A DNA stretch of 64,000 nt from Thermohalobaculum sp951813525 (GCA_951813525.2 CATOTJ020000002.1:930001-994000); one strand, 5' to 3'; shown: positions 33,629 to 43,439, numbered from the stretch's first letter. Translations and numbers: made by a program. Notes: a model not told the origin generated them from the letters alone.

Positions 33629-35272
33629 ATGCGAGACGACAAGCGTGATGTTGAACAGGACCTGGGCACCTAGGACTATATCATCGTAGGTGCCGGAACC
33701 GCTGGCTGCCTTCTGGCCAACCGTCTGTCGGAAAACCCAGCCAACCGGGTGCTGTTGCTGGAAGCTGGTGGCAACGACAGTTATCCATGGATTCATATTC
33801 CGGTCGGCTATCTCTATTGCATCGGCAACCCACGGACCGATTGGGGATTCAAGACCGACCCTGTGCCCGGATTGAATGGGCGTTCGGTTCTGTATCCCCG
33901 TGGTAAGGTTTTGGGCGGCTGCTCGTCGATCAACGGTATGATCTACATGCGCGGTCAGGCGCAGGACTACGATCATTGGCGCCAACTGGGGTGTTCGGGC
34001 TGGGGGTGGGACGATGTTCTGCCCTGGTTTCTGCGCCACGAGGATCATTTCCGCGGTCGCGAGTATTCTGGCGGCGGCCTCCACGAAGAAGGGGGAGAGT
34101 GGCGCATCGAGGCTCCCCGCTTGTCCTGGGAGATCCTGGACGCCTTTCGGGACGCCTGCGCCGAAATCGGCATCCCGAAGATCTCCGACTTTAACACCGG
34201 TGACAATGCAGGTTCGGCCTACTTCCAGGTAAACCAACGGTCGGGATGGCGTTGGAACACAGCCAAGGCCTTCCTGCGACCGACAAAGGGACGACCCAAT
34301 CTGCGCATCGTGACAGAAGCGCAGGCAACGCGCCTGACAACTGACGCGGGGCAGGTTACCGGGTTGGAGTTGACGTTGAACGGGCGCCCCGCCCGGGCGT
34401 TTGTTTCCGGTGAATTGGTATTGGCAGCGGGCGCCATCGGCTCGCCGCAAATTCTTCAGCTTTCCGGGATCGGTCCGGGCGCGGTTTGCCAGGACGCCGG
34501 TATCGATACGGTTTTGGATGTGCCGGGCGTTGGCCGCGATCTACAGGATCATTTGCAATTGCGCTGCATCTACAAGGTTCAAGATGCCATTACGTTGAAC
34601 CAAACGGCAGCAACGCGGTGGGGGCAGGCCAAGATTGCGCTGCAGTACGCACTGACGAGGAGCGGCCCGATGTCGATGGCACCCAGCCAGGTCGGCGTTT
34701 TTGCCAAATCGTCCGACACGTTCGAAACGCCGAACCTGCAATATCATGTTCAACCTCTCAGCCTGGACAAATTTGGCGAACCTCTGCACGACTTCCCTGC
34801 AATGACAGCATCGGTCTGTAATCTGCGGCCCGAAAGCCGGGGAGAGGTCGTGATCACCTCGCCGGACCCCGGCGCGCACCCAGCCATCCGGCCAAACTAT
34901 CTTTCTGCGTCAGCAGATCGCGCTGTTGCTGCGGATGCAATCCGCCTGACCCGGCGGATCATGGCGGCACCTGCGATGGCCCGTTTTTCCCCATTGGAAC
35001 ATCTGCCTGGCGACAGCGCTCACGACCAACAGGCCCTGGAAGATGCCGCAGGCGATGTCGGAACTACCATTTTTCACCCTGTTGCGACCTGCCGGATGGG
35101 CATCGATGACCGGGCCGTGGTCGATCCGCGTTTGCGGTTCCGCGGGCTGGAACGATTGCGGATCATCGACGCTTCGGTGATGCCGACAATTACCTCGGGC
35201 AATACCAACTCGCCGACGCTGATGATCGCCGAGAAAGGGGCTGCTATGATGCTGGAAGACGCGAAGGCCTAA
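33629..35272 (+). pseudogene. GMC oxidoreductase (choline dehydrogenase-like) with in-frame amber codon
   Basis: The reading from the ATG at 33629 (AGGGAG upstream) runs 14 codons, meets TAG at 33671-33673, and continues in the same frame with DYIIVGAGTAGCLLANRL, the FAD-binding GxGxxG of GMC enzymes. The rest is intact: YPRGKVLGGCSSINGMIYMRG, GAIGSPQILQLSGIG, and the C-terminal HPVATCRMG and NTNSPTLMIAEKGA. An internal GTG at 33749 would omit the FAD-binding motif and give a useless protein. The gene is therefore either a single-mutation pseudogene, a readthrough case or a sequencing error. The family oxidises alcohols. Confidence 0.8.
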
Positions 35273-35282
35273 AGGACAAGCC

Positions 35283-36011
35283 ATGAACGGGATCAAGACA
35301 GCGATTGGGGCGATCGGCCTATGCCTGGGCGCAACGATTGCTTGGGCGACTGCGGACGGTCCGGACTATTGGCGGGTCAACGGGGTTGACGCAAACGATG
35401 TCCTTAACCTGCGTGCAGGACCAACCTGGAAAAGCAACAAGATCGGCGAAATCCCGCACGACGCTGATGGGTTGGCGAACTATATCTGCATTGGCGGGAT
35501 GAGTTTCACCGAGTTTCAAACAGCGACCGAAGCCGAGCGTGAAGCCGCCCGCAAGACGGTCTGGTGCCGGGTCGGATATCGCGACAGGATCGGATGGGTT
35601 GCGGGGCGGTACTTGCAGGAAGGCGATCAGTCCGCGGAATCCCATACCGAATTTCTCGATGAATTTACCGGGACGACCTGGGTTCTTGTGGATCTGGCCG
35701 GGACCCCGCCGGGGGCAGAGGCGTTCATATCGTTCAGCGGTGATGGGGTCAGTGGTAACGGCGCCTGCAATAATTTTCGGGCGCGCTATCTGGACGATGA
35801 CGACGGGCAGCGGTTTGGTCCGATTGCAGCAACCCGCAAGGCGTGCCTTTCAACGCCGCACCATCCTGACCGGATCAGCATCGCCGAGACCGAGACACGG
35901 TTCTTCGATGCGTTGGAAAATGCCCGCTCGCTAATTCAAGGCAATGACGTGATGGCGCTTTTTGACGCCGCCGACCGGGTTGTTGCGATCTTGCAGCGGG
36001 CGCCGGACTGA
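35283..36011 (+). CDS. Exported SH3-like plus META-domain protein
   Basis: A 242-aa exported protein. A signal peptide covers about residues 1-24. An SH3b-type domain follows (NDVLNLRAGPTWKSNKIGEIP and WCRVGYRDRIGWVAGRYL). The C-terminal META-type domain (about 128-240) has TTWVLVDLAGTPP, FSGDGVSGNGACNNFRARY and a later Cys. SH3b domains often bind peptidoglycan, and META proteins relate to heat-shock lipoprotein HslJ. The specific role is unknown. It begins 10 bases after the GMC gene. Confidence 0.8.
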   Translation: MNGIKTAIGAIGLCLGATIAWATADGPDYWRVNGVDANDVLNLRAGPTWKSNKIGEIPHDADGLANYICIGGMSFTEFQTATEAEREAARKTVWCRVGYRDRIGWVAGRYLQEGDQSAESHTEFLDEFTGTTWVLVDLAGTPPGAEAFISFSGDGVSGNGACNNFRARYLDDDDGQRFGPIAATRKACLSTPHHPDRISIAETETRFFDALENARSLIQGNDVMALFDAADRVVAILQRAPD

Positions 36012-36191
36012 CCACGGGGTGGTAACTGAAAGACCGCCCCGAACATTCCGTAGAGCTGCGGGCTGAGACTTGAGTCGCATCCCAAACTATCCCTCTTTCT
36101 CCACCCAAGCTTGAACTGGACATCAACAATACGGACGCCCGATACACCAGACGGAAGGTTGCGGGTGATGATTGTTACAGTTTTCCGAAAA

Positions 36192-37430
36192 TTATGCGCG
36201 CCGGGCCAAGTCTAGCATCACATCGGCCAATACCTGCGCGGACGCCGCACAATCGGATTTCTCAGCACTCTCTGCTTCGTTGTGACTGATCCCGTCTTTG
36301 CACGGGATAAAGATCATCCCGGCAGGGCACAGGCGCGAGATGTGGCGCGCATCGTGGCTCGCGCGCGAAAAAATCGGCTGGTGCGCATATCCCCGGCGAT
36401 CGGCTGCCTGAGTCAGTTGGGTGCGGATCTTTTCTGGAAACTCCAGCGTTGTCGAGGTGATGAATTCATCGATCGCAACATCACATGGTCCTTTATTGGC
36501 TTCGCATATTTCACCAAGCCGGTTTCCGTGCTGGATCAGCACTTCGGATGATGGGTGGCGCATATCAACTGTGAAATGCACATGCCCTGGCACGACCGAT
36601 ATTCCGCCCGGGGTCACTTGAAACCGGCCGATGGTAAATCGCATCTCGTCCGTCTCGTCGGCAAATGCCTGGCGCAGGGCGACGGCCATATCCGTTGCAG
36701 CCACGAACGCATCTTTGCGCCGGCTAATCGGCTGGGTGCCGGAATGCGCTTCCTCGCCGGTCACGTCGATGCGCCAGCGGCGATACCCCTGCATGCCCGT
36801 CACGACACCAATCGTGTTTCCTGAGCTCTCCAACTCGATACCCTGCTCGATATGGCTTTCCAGGAACGCACCGATGGGCGCGCCGATGTCATGATGACCT
36901 GCTTCGGGAATGGCCGCGCGTAGATCGGCGATGCAGTCCCGCAGCACGATCCCATCGGTGTCGCGCTGATCGATGACTTCCGCCAACGTTCGCACACCTG
37001 CGTAAACCGCCGAGCCCATACAGGCCGGGTTAAAGCGCGGGCCTTCTTCGTTGTTCCAGATGGCCAGCATAATCGGGGCAAATGTTGCGATCCCGGCGTC
37101 GTCGATCGCTTCCATCGCTTCCAATGCGGCCAGCGTGCCTTGCATGCCGTCAAATCGCCCTGCCATCGGCTGGCTGTCCGTGTGCGACCCGGCGGCGATC
37201 GGCGCACGATCCGACGCGGAACCTGCTCTGATCGCGAACATGTTTCCAATATCATCGATGGTCACGGCCCAGCCGCGGCCAAACGCGATCTCGGCGATCA
37301 CGCGGTGGCTCTCAATATCCTCCATTGACAACGCCATGCGGTGCACCCCGCCATTCGCAGTTGCGCCGATCGCGTCGGTCGCTACCTGACGCGACCACAA
37401 GCGGTCGGCATTGATATCGGCGTAAGTCAT
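36192..37430 (-). CDS. M20-family amidohydrolase (N-carbamoyl-amino-acid / allantoate type)
   Basis: A 412-aa metal-dependent hydrolase of the hydantoinase/carbamoylase family. Metal ligands are AAGSHTDSQPMAGRFDG (His, Asp), IWNNEEGPRFNP (Glu pair), ESHIEQG (His) and SHNEAES (C-terminal His). The dimerisation lid domain lies in the middle. The family cleaves N-carbamoyl amino acids, allantoate or ureido acids to amino acid, CO2 and ammonia. It is 9 bases downstream of a CoA-transferase gene on the same strand. Confidence 0.9.
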   Translation of the reverse strand: MTYADINADRLWSRQVATDAIGATANGGVHRMALSMEDIESHRVIAEIAFGRGWAVTIDDIGNMFAIRAGSASDRAPIAAGSHTDSQPMAGRFDGMQGTLAALEAMEAIDDAGIATFAPIMLAIWNNEEGPRFNPACMGSAVYAGVRTLAEVIDQRDTDGIVLRDCIADLRAAIPEAGHHDIGAPIGAFLESHIEQGIELESSGNTIGVVTGMQGYRRWRIDVTGEEAHSGTQPISRRKDAFVAATDMAVALRQAFADETDEMRFTIGRFQVTPGGISVVPGHVHFTVDMRHPSSEVLIQHGNRLGEICEANKGPCDVAIDEFITSTTLEFPEKIRTQLTQAADRRGYAHQPIFSRASHDARHISRLCPAGMIFIPCKDGISHNEAESAEKSDCAASAQVLADVMLDLARRA

Positions 37431-37439
37431 CTCAACTCC

Positions 37440-38675
37440 TCAGATCACGCCCGCACGGCGCAGGGTATCGCGGGCGTCTTCACTCATATCCAGCAAACCG
37501 CCATAGATCTCATCATTGTGCTGTCCGATCGCCGGGCCGGCCCAGGCGATGGATTCGCGTGGACCACCGGAAAATCGAGGGACCGGCGCGGGCTGCATAA
37601 TGTCCTGATCGTGTACAGGGTCAGGCACAGAAGAAACTGCGCTCCGCGCTTGGAACTGTTGATCGGAAACAATGTCGGCAACGTCATAGATTTTGCACGA
37701 TGGAATGCCCGCGGCCTCCAGATCGTTCAACAACGCTTCGGGAGATTGCGAGCGCGTCCAATCCGAAATTATTGCGTCGATTTCCTCGATATTGGCAACA
37801 CGCGACTGGTTGTCGGCAAATCGCGGGTCGGCGATCAGGTTCTCGCGCCCCATCAATTGACAGAGGCGGGCGTATAACGGGTCCGAGTTTGCGCCGATCA
37901 GAACAAATCGACCATCTGCCGTCGGATAGGCGTTGGACGGAACTGCCGCAGGCAGCCGTGACCCTTGCGGTTGACGGATTTTTCCGGTGGCGCCGTATTC
38001 AGGAAGCACACCCTCCAGCAGCGACAAAACAGACTCGGTCAGGGCGACATCGACAATGCGGGCGTCTGTCCCTTCGGGGCTTGGACCCTGGCGTTGCTCA
38101 AACAATACCGCCAACAAGCCGATTGCGCCGTACAATCCGGCGACCGTGTCGCCCAAACTGACGCCAGTTCTGACGGGGGGAAGACTGCTTTGATCGGGGG
38201 GATAGCCGGTCAGGAAACGAATCCCGCCGATCGCCTCGCCGATCATTCCAAAACTCGGGTCTTTGGCGCGCGGCCCGGTCTGACCGAAACCAGAAACGCG
38301 CACAAACGGAATTCCGGGTTTCACTGCCGCGAGGTCGTTTGGTCCGAGCCCGAAACGCTCCATCATTCCAGGCCGGAAGTTCTCGATCACACCGTCAGAT
38401 GCCGCGACAAGGTTCAGCGCAATTTGTCGTGCCTCAGGCTCCTTAAGGTTGAGACTGACCGATTTCTTGTTACGCGCATGGGATGACCACCAAAGTGATC
38501 GCCCGTTCAGTTGCCCGCCCCACGACCTGACCGGGTCACCGCCCGGTGGTTCGATCTTTATAATCTCGGCGCCCATGTCTGCCAGGACGCGGGTCGCAAA
38601 CGGCGCCGCGATAAAGTGGCCAAACTCAACGACGCGAAGGCCGGTCAAAGGGCCGGATTGTTTGCTGTCAGACAT
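37440..38675 (-). CDS. CaiB/BaiF (class III) CoA-transferase
   Basis: A 411-aa class III CoA-transferase that moves CoA between acids. The N-terminal LRVVEFGHFIAAPFATRVLADMGAEIIKIEPPGGD and SLNLKEPEARQIAL stretches are diagnostic. The catalytic Asp region is GVSLGDTVAGLYG. Substrate is unknown. It is the first gene of a two-gene unit with the M20 amidohydrolase, suggesting that an acid is activated and a carbamoyl or ureido group removed in one pathway. Divergent from the MFS gene. Confidence 0.92.
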   Translation of the reverse strand: MSDSKQSGPLTGLRVVEFGHFIAAPFATRVLADMGAEIIKIEPPGGDPVRSWGGQLNGRSLWWSSHARNKKSVSLNLKEPEARQIALNLVAASDGVIENFRPGMMERFGLGPNDLAAVKPGIPFVRVSGFGQTGPRAKDPSFGMIGEAIGGIRFLTGYPPDQSSLPPVRTGVSLGDTVAGLYGAIGLLAVLFEQRQGPSPEGTDARIVDVALTESVLSLLEGVLPEYGATGKIRQPQGSRLPAAVPSNAYPTADGRFVLIGANSDPLYARLCQLMGRENLIADPRFADNQSRVANIEEIDAIISDWTRSQSPEALLNDLEAAGIPSCKIYDVADIVSDQQFQARSAVSSVPDPVHDQDIMQPAPVPRFSGGPRESIAWAGPAIGQHNDEIYGGLLDMSEDARDTLRRAGVI

Positions 38676-38806
38676 GACTGCATCAACGCGGGATGATCCC
38701 GCCCGGTCAAGGGTGGCGGTCAGATGTCAGCATCACCCCAAGGATAATGTCCAATGGGCACCGGTTCCGGGCGGAAACCCGGCGCTAGCCGGGCTAGGCA
38801 GAAGGG

Positions 38807-39988
38807 ATGCCAAAGTCCCCCCGCGCCATTCCCGTTCTGATCGCCGCTGCGACCACGCAGTTTGCCGCTGGGATCGGGTTTTGGACGTTCAATCTATTGG
38901 CGCCCGAACTTGCACCCGAGACCGGTTTGAACGAACGCGATTTCGGCATGTGGATCACGTTCGTCTTTCTGGGAAGTCTGTTGTCCAGCCCCTTCACCGG
39001 GGTCTTTGTTCGGACCTGGGGCGGCCCCGGGGCGATGGTTCGACTGTTTGCGGTCATGCTTGGCGCGATGGCGTTGACCCTGTCGGGTACGTGGACGGGT
39101 GTCATGTTCGCGGCCTTCCTTTTCGGTTTGGGTTATGGGCCGCAGGGACCGATGGGGATGACATTGGTAACGCAGGCGGCAGACCGGCGTCAGCGCGGAT
39201 TTCTGCTGGCATTGCGGCACGCAGCGGTGCCGTTGGCGGCAACTGTGCTGGGCCGTGCGTTGCCGCCGTTGATGATATGGGCAGGATGGCAAACCGGCAT
39301 TTTATCTGTAACCGGCGTCCTGGCGCTGGCGCTGCTTTTTGCGTTGCTCGCAGCACCATTGTTCAAGATCGAAGCTGCACCGCCGCGTCATACAACGATT
39401 TTCGCACGGTTCAGGGGGCTGTTTACCGTGCCACCAAATTTGCGGTTTCTTTGGGGGGCGGGATTGGTGTTCGCCCTGACGCAGACAGCTGTGACAACCT
39501 TTGCCTATCTTTACCTTCTGGAGGTTGCCCATCTGTCCCCGATCGCGGCGGGGATCTTTGCCTCGAACCTGCAACTCACTGCGCTGGTCGGTCGGCCGGT
39601 TCTGGGGTGGTTCACAGATCGCGTGGGCAGCGCCCAGATGGTCCTGGCCGGCGTTGCGTTCGTTACCGTAATCGCATCGGTTTGCCTGACGCAGGTTACG
39701 CCGGACACTCCGGCATGGATGCTGATCCCACTGGCCATGGCGTGCGGAATATCGGGCCAGTGCTGGAACTCTGTTTTTGTCACGGCGATGAGCTTTCGGG
39801 TCGATGCCGGTGACCTGGCCGAACTGAATGGCCGCGCCTTCGCATTCCTGTCGATTGGCTGGATGGCTGCGCCGCCGATGATGTGGGGGCTGATCGAGTT
39901 GACGGGTGGATATACAGTCGCGCTATTGACTGTTGCCGGGATCAACGCGGTTGTGGGTTTCGTCCTGGTCTTGCGCCGGGAGAGGTAG
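38807..39988 (+). CDS. MFS transporter
   Basis: A 393-aa membrane protein with about 12 hydrophobic segments and the short charged loops of the major facilitator superfamily, including DRRQRGF and GWFTDRVGSAQ in the two half-molecule A loops. It lies between two oppositely oriented CoA-transferase units, so uptake of an organic acid used by them is a reasonable guess. It overlaps neither neighbour. Confidence 0.88.
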   Translation: MPKSPRAIPVLIAAATTQFAAGIGFWTFNLLAPELAPETGLNERDFGMWITFVFLGSLLSSPFTGVFVRTWGGPGAMVRLFAVMLGAMALTLSGTWTGVMFAAFLFGLGYGPQGPMGMTLVTQAADRRQRGFLLALRHAAVPLAATVLGRALPPLMIWAGWQTGILSVTGVLALALLFALLAAPLFKIEAAPPRHTTIFARFRGLFTVPPNLRFLWGAGLVFALTQTAVTTFAYLYLLEVAHLSPIAAGIFASNLQLTALVGRPVLGWFTDRVGSAQMVLAGVAFVTVIASVCLTQVTPDTPAWMLIPLAMACGISGQCWNSVFVTAMSFRVDAGDLAELNGRAFAFLSIGWMAAPPMMWGLIELTGGYTVALLTVAGINAVVGFVLVLRRER

Positions 39989-40009
39989 GGCCGCGTCGAT
40001 GGCGCCCGG

Positions 40010-41218
40010 TCAGATAATCACACCGTCCTGCCGCAGGGCCTCGACCTCGGCCGTCGAATACCCCAACTCTGCCAACAATGATCCCGTGTCGGCACCCAGC
40101 GCCGGTGCGCCAGCTTGCGGCGCTTGCGCTCCCGCCACACTCAGCGGCCCGTTCAGCATCCTGACCGGATCACCGGTGGTGGCGAAGTCGCCGATTCGCC
40201 CGCCATCACGTACAAACGGGTTTTCCAGAGCAGTCTCTATGTCGTGGACAGGTGAGCAGGGCACCGCGCCTTGTAAATGATCCAGCCACTCCTGAGTGGT
40301 GCGCTGCACGAATTCAGTCTCCAGCAATCTGTTGAGTTCGTCTTTGTTGGCAAGCCGCTCGGCAAATTTGGCGAACCGCGGATCGTCGCCCCAGTCGGGA
40401 TGCCCCAGCTTTTTGGCCAGCACCGGCCAGAAAACTTCCTTGTTGCACATGATGAATATCCATCCATCAACGGTTGGATAAAGTTGCGACGGGACCAAAG
40501 ACGGGTGCCCGCCGCGCGGCTCACGCCCCTGATTATGCCCGGCATTCAAATACCAGGTCGCAAGATAGCCGACATTGTGCAGGGCCGTGTCGAATAGCGA
40601 CGTGTCGACATCCATCCCTTTGCCGGTCGCCCGCGCTCCGATGATTGCACTTGCGAGACCAAAGGCGCACATGACACCTGTCATCATATCAACGACAGAC
40701 AGTCCGAACCGGGCAGGGGGGCCGTCAGGCTCGCCGGTGACGCTCAGATACCCGGCCTCCGCCTGCATCAGGTAATCGAAACCGGGCCAGGATGCGCGCT
40801 CCCCCTCCCGGCCATAGGCGGATAGATGCGCGCAAACGATCTCGGCCTTCAGCGGACCCAGCGCCGCATAATCGAGGCCCAGCTTGCCCGGCTGATTACC
40901 GCGCAGATTGTTCATCACGGCGTCCGAGGTCGCGACCAGGCGCTCGAAAATCTCGCGCCCTTTCGGGGCCTTCAGGTTCACTGCCAGCGAATGTTTGTTG
41001 CGGTTGAAGGAGTGAAAGAACTGGCTGGAGCCATCCTCCATAAAGAATGGCCCGACCCCGCGGGACATATCGCCGCCCGCGCCAGGGTCTTCAATCTTGA
41101 TGACCTCCGCACCCATATCGGCCAACAGCATCGAACCGAATGGCCCTGCGCCATATTGTTCGACGGTCAGGATGCGAACGCCCGAAAGCGGAGGGGCCGT
41201 CATCACCGGACGGTCCAA
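40010..41218 (-). CDS. CaiB/BaiF (class III) CoA-transferase
   Basis: A 402-aa class III CoA-transferase. N-terminal VEQYGAGPFGSMLLADMGAEVIKIEDPGAG and the catalytic-region GLSVVDMMTGVMCAFG are typical. An ATG at 41203 is an alternative start. It is the last gene of a four-gene minus-strand run starting with the acyl-CoA dehydrogenase at 43365. It would activate a carboxylate for the dehydrogenase. Confidence 0.92.
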   Translation of the reverse strand: MDRPVMTAPPLSGVRILTVEQYGAGPFGSMLLADMGAEVIKIEDPGAGGDMSRGVGPFFMEDGSSQFFHSFNRNKHSLAVNLKAPKGREIFERLVATSDAVMNNLRGNQPGKLGLDYAALGPLKAEIVCAHLSAYGREGERASWPGFDYLMQAEAGYLSVTGEPDGPPARFGLSVVDMMTGVMCAFGLASAIIGARATGKGMDVDTSLFDTALHNVGYLATWYLNAGHNQGREPRGGHPSLVPSQLYPTVDGWIFIMCNKEVFWPVLAKKLGHPDWGDDPRFAKFAERLANKDELNRLLETEFVQRTTQEWLDHLQGAVPCSPVHDIETALENPFVRDGGRIGDFATTGDPVRMLNGPLSVAGAQAPQAGAPALGADTGSLLAELGYSTAEVEALRQDGVII

Positions 41219-41225
41219 TTAGAAA

Positions 41226-41675
41226 TCATCCATCGAACTCCACAATCGTCACGTCCTCGTTCACCAGTTCGCGGGCAATGATTGCTTCGATCCGCGCCCA
41301 GTCGCCACCGGCCAGCCCGGCCCCGATCTTTGGCAACCCGATGCGCTTGCCGGAATGGTTTGCCTTGATCCATGCCATGGTCGATGCAATTGCATCATAG
41401 TCGACCTTCACGCCCCGTCCGCGATAGTCAAACTGCGTATAGGCGTTCACCACGGTCAGGGCACCGCCCTCCACGACCGCATAGGAACAGGTTCCCAATT
41501 TACCTTTGTCGCCCTTTTCGGTCGCGCAATCGGCCGAGTACGCCTTGGGCCAGGCCTTGCGAACGGGTACCGCGATGCCTGCACCCATCGTACACATGCA
41601 ATTGCATCCATGTGCGATCACATCGAATGCGCCGTCCTTGGCCAGGGCGATCAGGTCACCGGTGATTGTTTTCAT
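41226..41675 (-). CDS. Macrodomain protein (ADP-ribose-binding)
   Basis: A 149-aa stand-alone macrodomain. The ADP-ribose contacts are seen in VIAHGCNCMCTMGAGIA and LPKIGAGLAGGDW. Such proteins bind or hydrolyse ADP-ribose-1''-phosphate, O-acetyl-ADP-ribose or ADP-ribosyl groups. Its start overlaps the preceding gene (ATGA) and the CoA-transferase follows 7 bases later, so it belongs to an acyl-CoA operon. That is an unusual setting for this family. Confidence 0.9.
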   Translation of the reverse strand: MKTITGDLIALAKDGAFDVIAHGCNCMCTMGAGIAVPVRKAWPKAYSADCATEKGDKGKLGTCSYAVVEGGALTVVNAYTQFDYRGRGVKVDYDAIASTMAWIKANHSGKRIGLPKIGAGLAGGDWARIEAIIARELVNEDVTIVEFDG

Positions 41676-42214
41676 TCTTTGGCCTTTCTTGCGCAGTCAC
41701 AATCGTCAAATACACCCGTCAGGCAACCCAGCCTGATGTTTTGTTTGACCAAGCCAAAACTGTCGTAATCTACCTGCAACTTCGCAGTTCGATACCGGAT
41801 ACGAAACCCGTCTGATGCCCAGATCAGAAAGGGCGCGCGCGACCCCTCCGGCGGCACCAAACGGTTCCATCCGCCGCTCGGCGCCAGTCGAAAGGTCGAG
41901 TTCCGGACTTCCAGGAGATAGGACCGGGTGAACCCCAGAGGATCCGCAGTAACGAGCGAAAAAGTTGCAGGCATCGAAGAGCCGTCGTGCTTTCGCGTGC
42001 CTATGGTCATCCTCAACCGCGCTTCGAAGAAACCTTCGAAAGGAGGGTCAGGAAAGGCACTCAGAGGCGGATCGGTCCTTCCGGCAACGTCCAGCTCAAA
42101 CGCGATGCAACCATCTTCGGTCCGCACGATCTGACCGCCATGTAATGCCCATGGGAGTTCGACGGTTTCGGCGCCGGGCGCGACGAGCTGTGCCGCCAGC
42201 AGCAGTGCCTTCAT
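41672..42214 (-). CDS. Exported protein of unknown function (180 aa)
   Basis: The start at 42214 overlaps the acyl-CoA dehydrogenase stop (ATGA). It opens MKALLLAAQLVAPGAE, a short possible signal sequence. The body is beta-rich with many aromatic residues (GGQIVRTEDGCIAFELDVAG, PFEGFFEARLRMTIG), suggesting a jelly-roll or lectin-like fold. The C-terminus has three Cys. No family is recognised. It overlaps the macrodomain gene by four bases. The operon position is firm; the function is not. Confidence 0.75.
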   Translation of the reverse strand: MKALLLAAQLVAPGAETVELPWALHGGQIVRTEDGCIAFELDVAGRTDPPLSAFPDPPFEGFFEARLRMTIGTRKHDGSSMPATFSLVTADPLGFTRSYLLEVRNSTFRLAPSGGWNRLVPPEGSRAPFLIWASDGFRIRYRTAKLQVDYDSFGLVKQNIRLGCLTGVFDDCDCARKAKE

Positions 42215-43365
42215 ACTGGATTCTGCTCGATCAACCGCTTCGCGATCAGCAACCGCTGGATCTCGTTCGTTCCCTCGCCGATGCACAACAATGGGGCGTC
42301 GCGATAGAGACGCTCGACGATGAACTCCTTGGAATAGCCATAGCCACCATGGATGCGCATGGCCTCGGTCGCATTTTCCAGCGCCGCTTCGGTCGCGAAC
42401 AGCTTGGCCATCCCGGCCTCGTAGTCGCACCGATCGCCGCGGTCCAAGGCGTTGGCGGCCTGTTCGGTCAATAGCCGGGCGGCCTCGGTCCGGGTCGCCA
42501 TATCACCCAGCTTCAGGGCAATCGCCTGGTGTTCATGGATCGGCTTGCCCATGGTGCTGCGCTGCTGGGCATATTTCACCGCCTCGTCCAGCGCCGCCTG
42601 CGCGATCCCGACCCCGCGCGCGGCCACGTTCACGCGGCCCAGTTCCAGGCCCGAGATGGCGGCGGCCATGCCGCGCCCTTCACCGCCGATCAGGTTGAAC
42701 CCGGGCAGGCGAAAATCGTCGAACAGCAATTCGGCGCTGTCGATGCCCTTGTACCCCAGCTTCTCCAGCTTCTTGGAATGGCCGAACCCGTCGCCCTTTT
42801 CAGCAATGAACAGGCTCATCCCTTTGTGGCGGGGCTCGGCCTCCAGGTCAGTCTTCGTCAAAACGGCGAATGCCGTGCCGTGGATCCCGTTGGATATCCA
42901 TGTCTTTGTGCCGTTGATGACATATTCGTTGCCATCGCGGTCTGCGCGCGTGCGAATCGCCTGCAAATCGGTGCCGCAATTGGGTTCGGTCAACGCCAGG
43001 CCGCCGCGCGTCTCCCCCGTCGCGAAACGGGGTAGAAAGTGCTGTTTCTGCTCCTCGGTCCCGTTCTTGGCGACGATATGCGCCATGATCAGATGGCTGT
43101 TCACGATCCCAGAGACCGACATCCAAACCCGGCTGATCCGTTCGATGATCTTGGCATAGGTCGAGGGGCGCAAACCAAGCCCGCCATACTCTTCAGGAAT
43201 GACGGCACCGAACAGGCCCAATGCCTTCATCGCCTCTACGATCTCTTCGGGATACTCGTCTGCCGCCTCAAGCTTCTGCGCATAGGGCGCCACGTCGCGC
43301 GCCAGAAATTTGTCGACAGCGTCAAGGATCAGGGATTCCTGTTCGGCGAAATCTGCGTCCAGCAT
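42211..43365 (-). CDS. Acyl-CoA dehydrogenase
   Basis: A 384-aa acyl-CoA dehydrogenase with all standard parts: VIPEEYGGLGL, LTEPNCGTDLQAIRTRA, NGTKTWISNG, QQRSTMGKPIHEHQAIALKLGDM, and the catalytic Glu in CIGEGTNEIQR. It is closest in type to short/branched-chain or glutaryl-like enzymes acting as homotetramers. First gene of a four-gene run with overlaps (unknown protein, macrodomain, CoA-transferase). Confidence 0.94.
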   Translation of the reverse strand: MLDADFAEQESLILDAVDKFLARDVAPYAQKLEAADEYPEEIVEAMKALGLFGAVIPEEYGGLGLRPSTYAKIIERISRVWMSVSGIVNSHLIMAHIVAKNGTEEQKQHFLPRFATGETRGGLALTEPNCGTDLQAIRTRADRDGNEYVINGTKTWISNGIHGTAFAVLTKTDLEAEPRHKGMSLFIAEKGDGFGHSKKLEKLGYKGIDSAELLFDDFRLPGFNLIGGEGRGMAAAISGLELGRVNVAARGVGIAQAALDEAVKYAQQRSTMGKPIHEHQAIALKLGDMATRTEAARLLTEQAANALDRGDRCDYEAGMAKLFATEAALENATEAMRIHGGYGYSKEFIVERLYRDAPLLCIGEGTNEIQRLLIAKRLIEQNPV

Positions 43366-43414
43366 CGGTCATAACCTGTCTACGGGCGGGCAGCCAAAAT
43401 CACGCCCTGTCAAT

Positions 43415-43439
43415 TTAGGAAAAGCGGGCCTTGGCCCGC
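43415..43439 (-). terminator. Rho-independent terminator of the MmgE/PrpD gene
   Basis: On the minus strand, a GCGGGCC / GGCCCGC stem with a minimal loop lies directly after the stop, followed by TTTTCCTAA. This is the clearest intrinsic terminator in the window. Confidence 0.7.

Noticed and set aside
33749..35272. Functional GMC gene starting at the internal GTG
   Set aside because: It would lack the FAD-binding GxGxxG segment that lies in frame upstream, so it is unlikely to be the natural start.
38449..39813. 454-codon plus-strand frame overlapping CoA-transferase and MFS genes
   Set aside because: It covers parts of two genes in another frame; its Cys/Arg-rich product has no motif, while the MFS frame has clear membrane segments.
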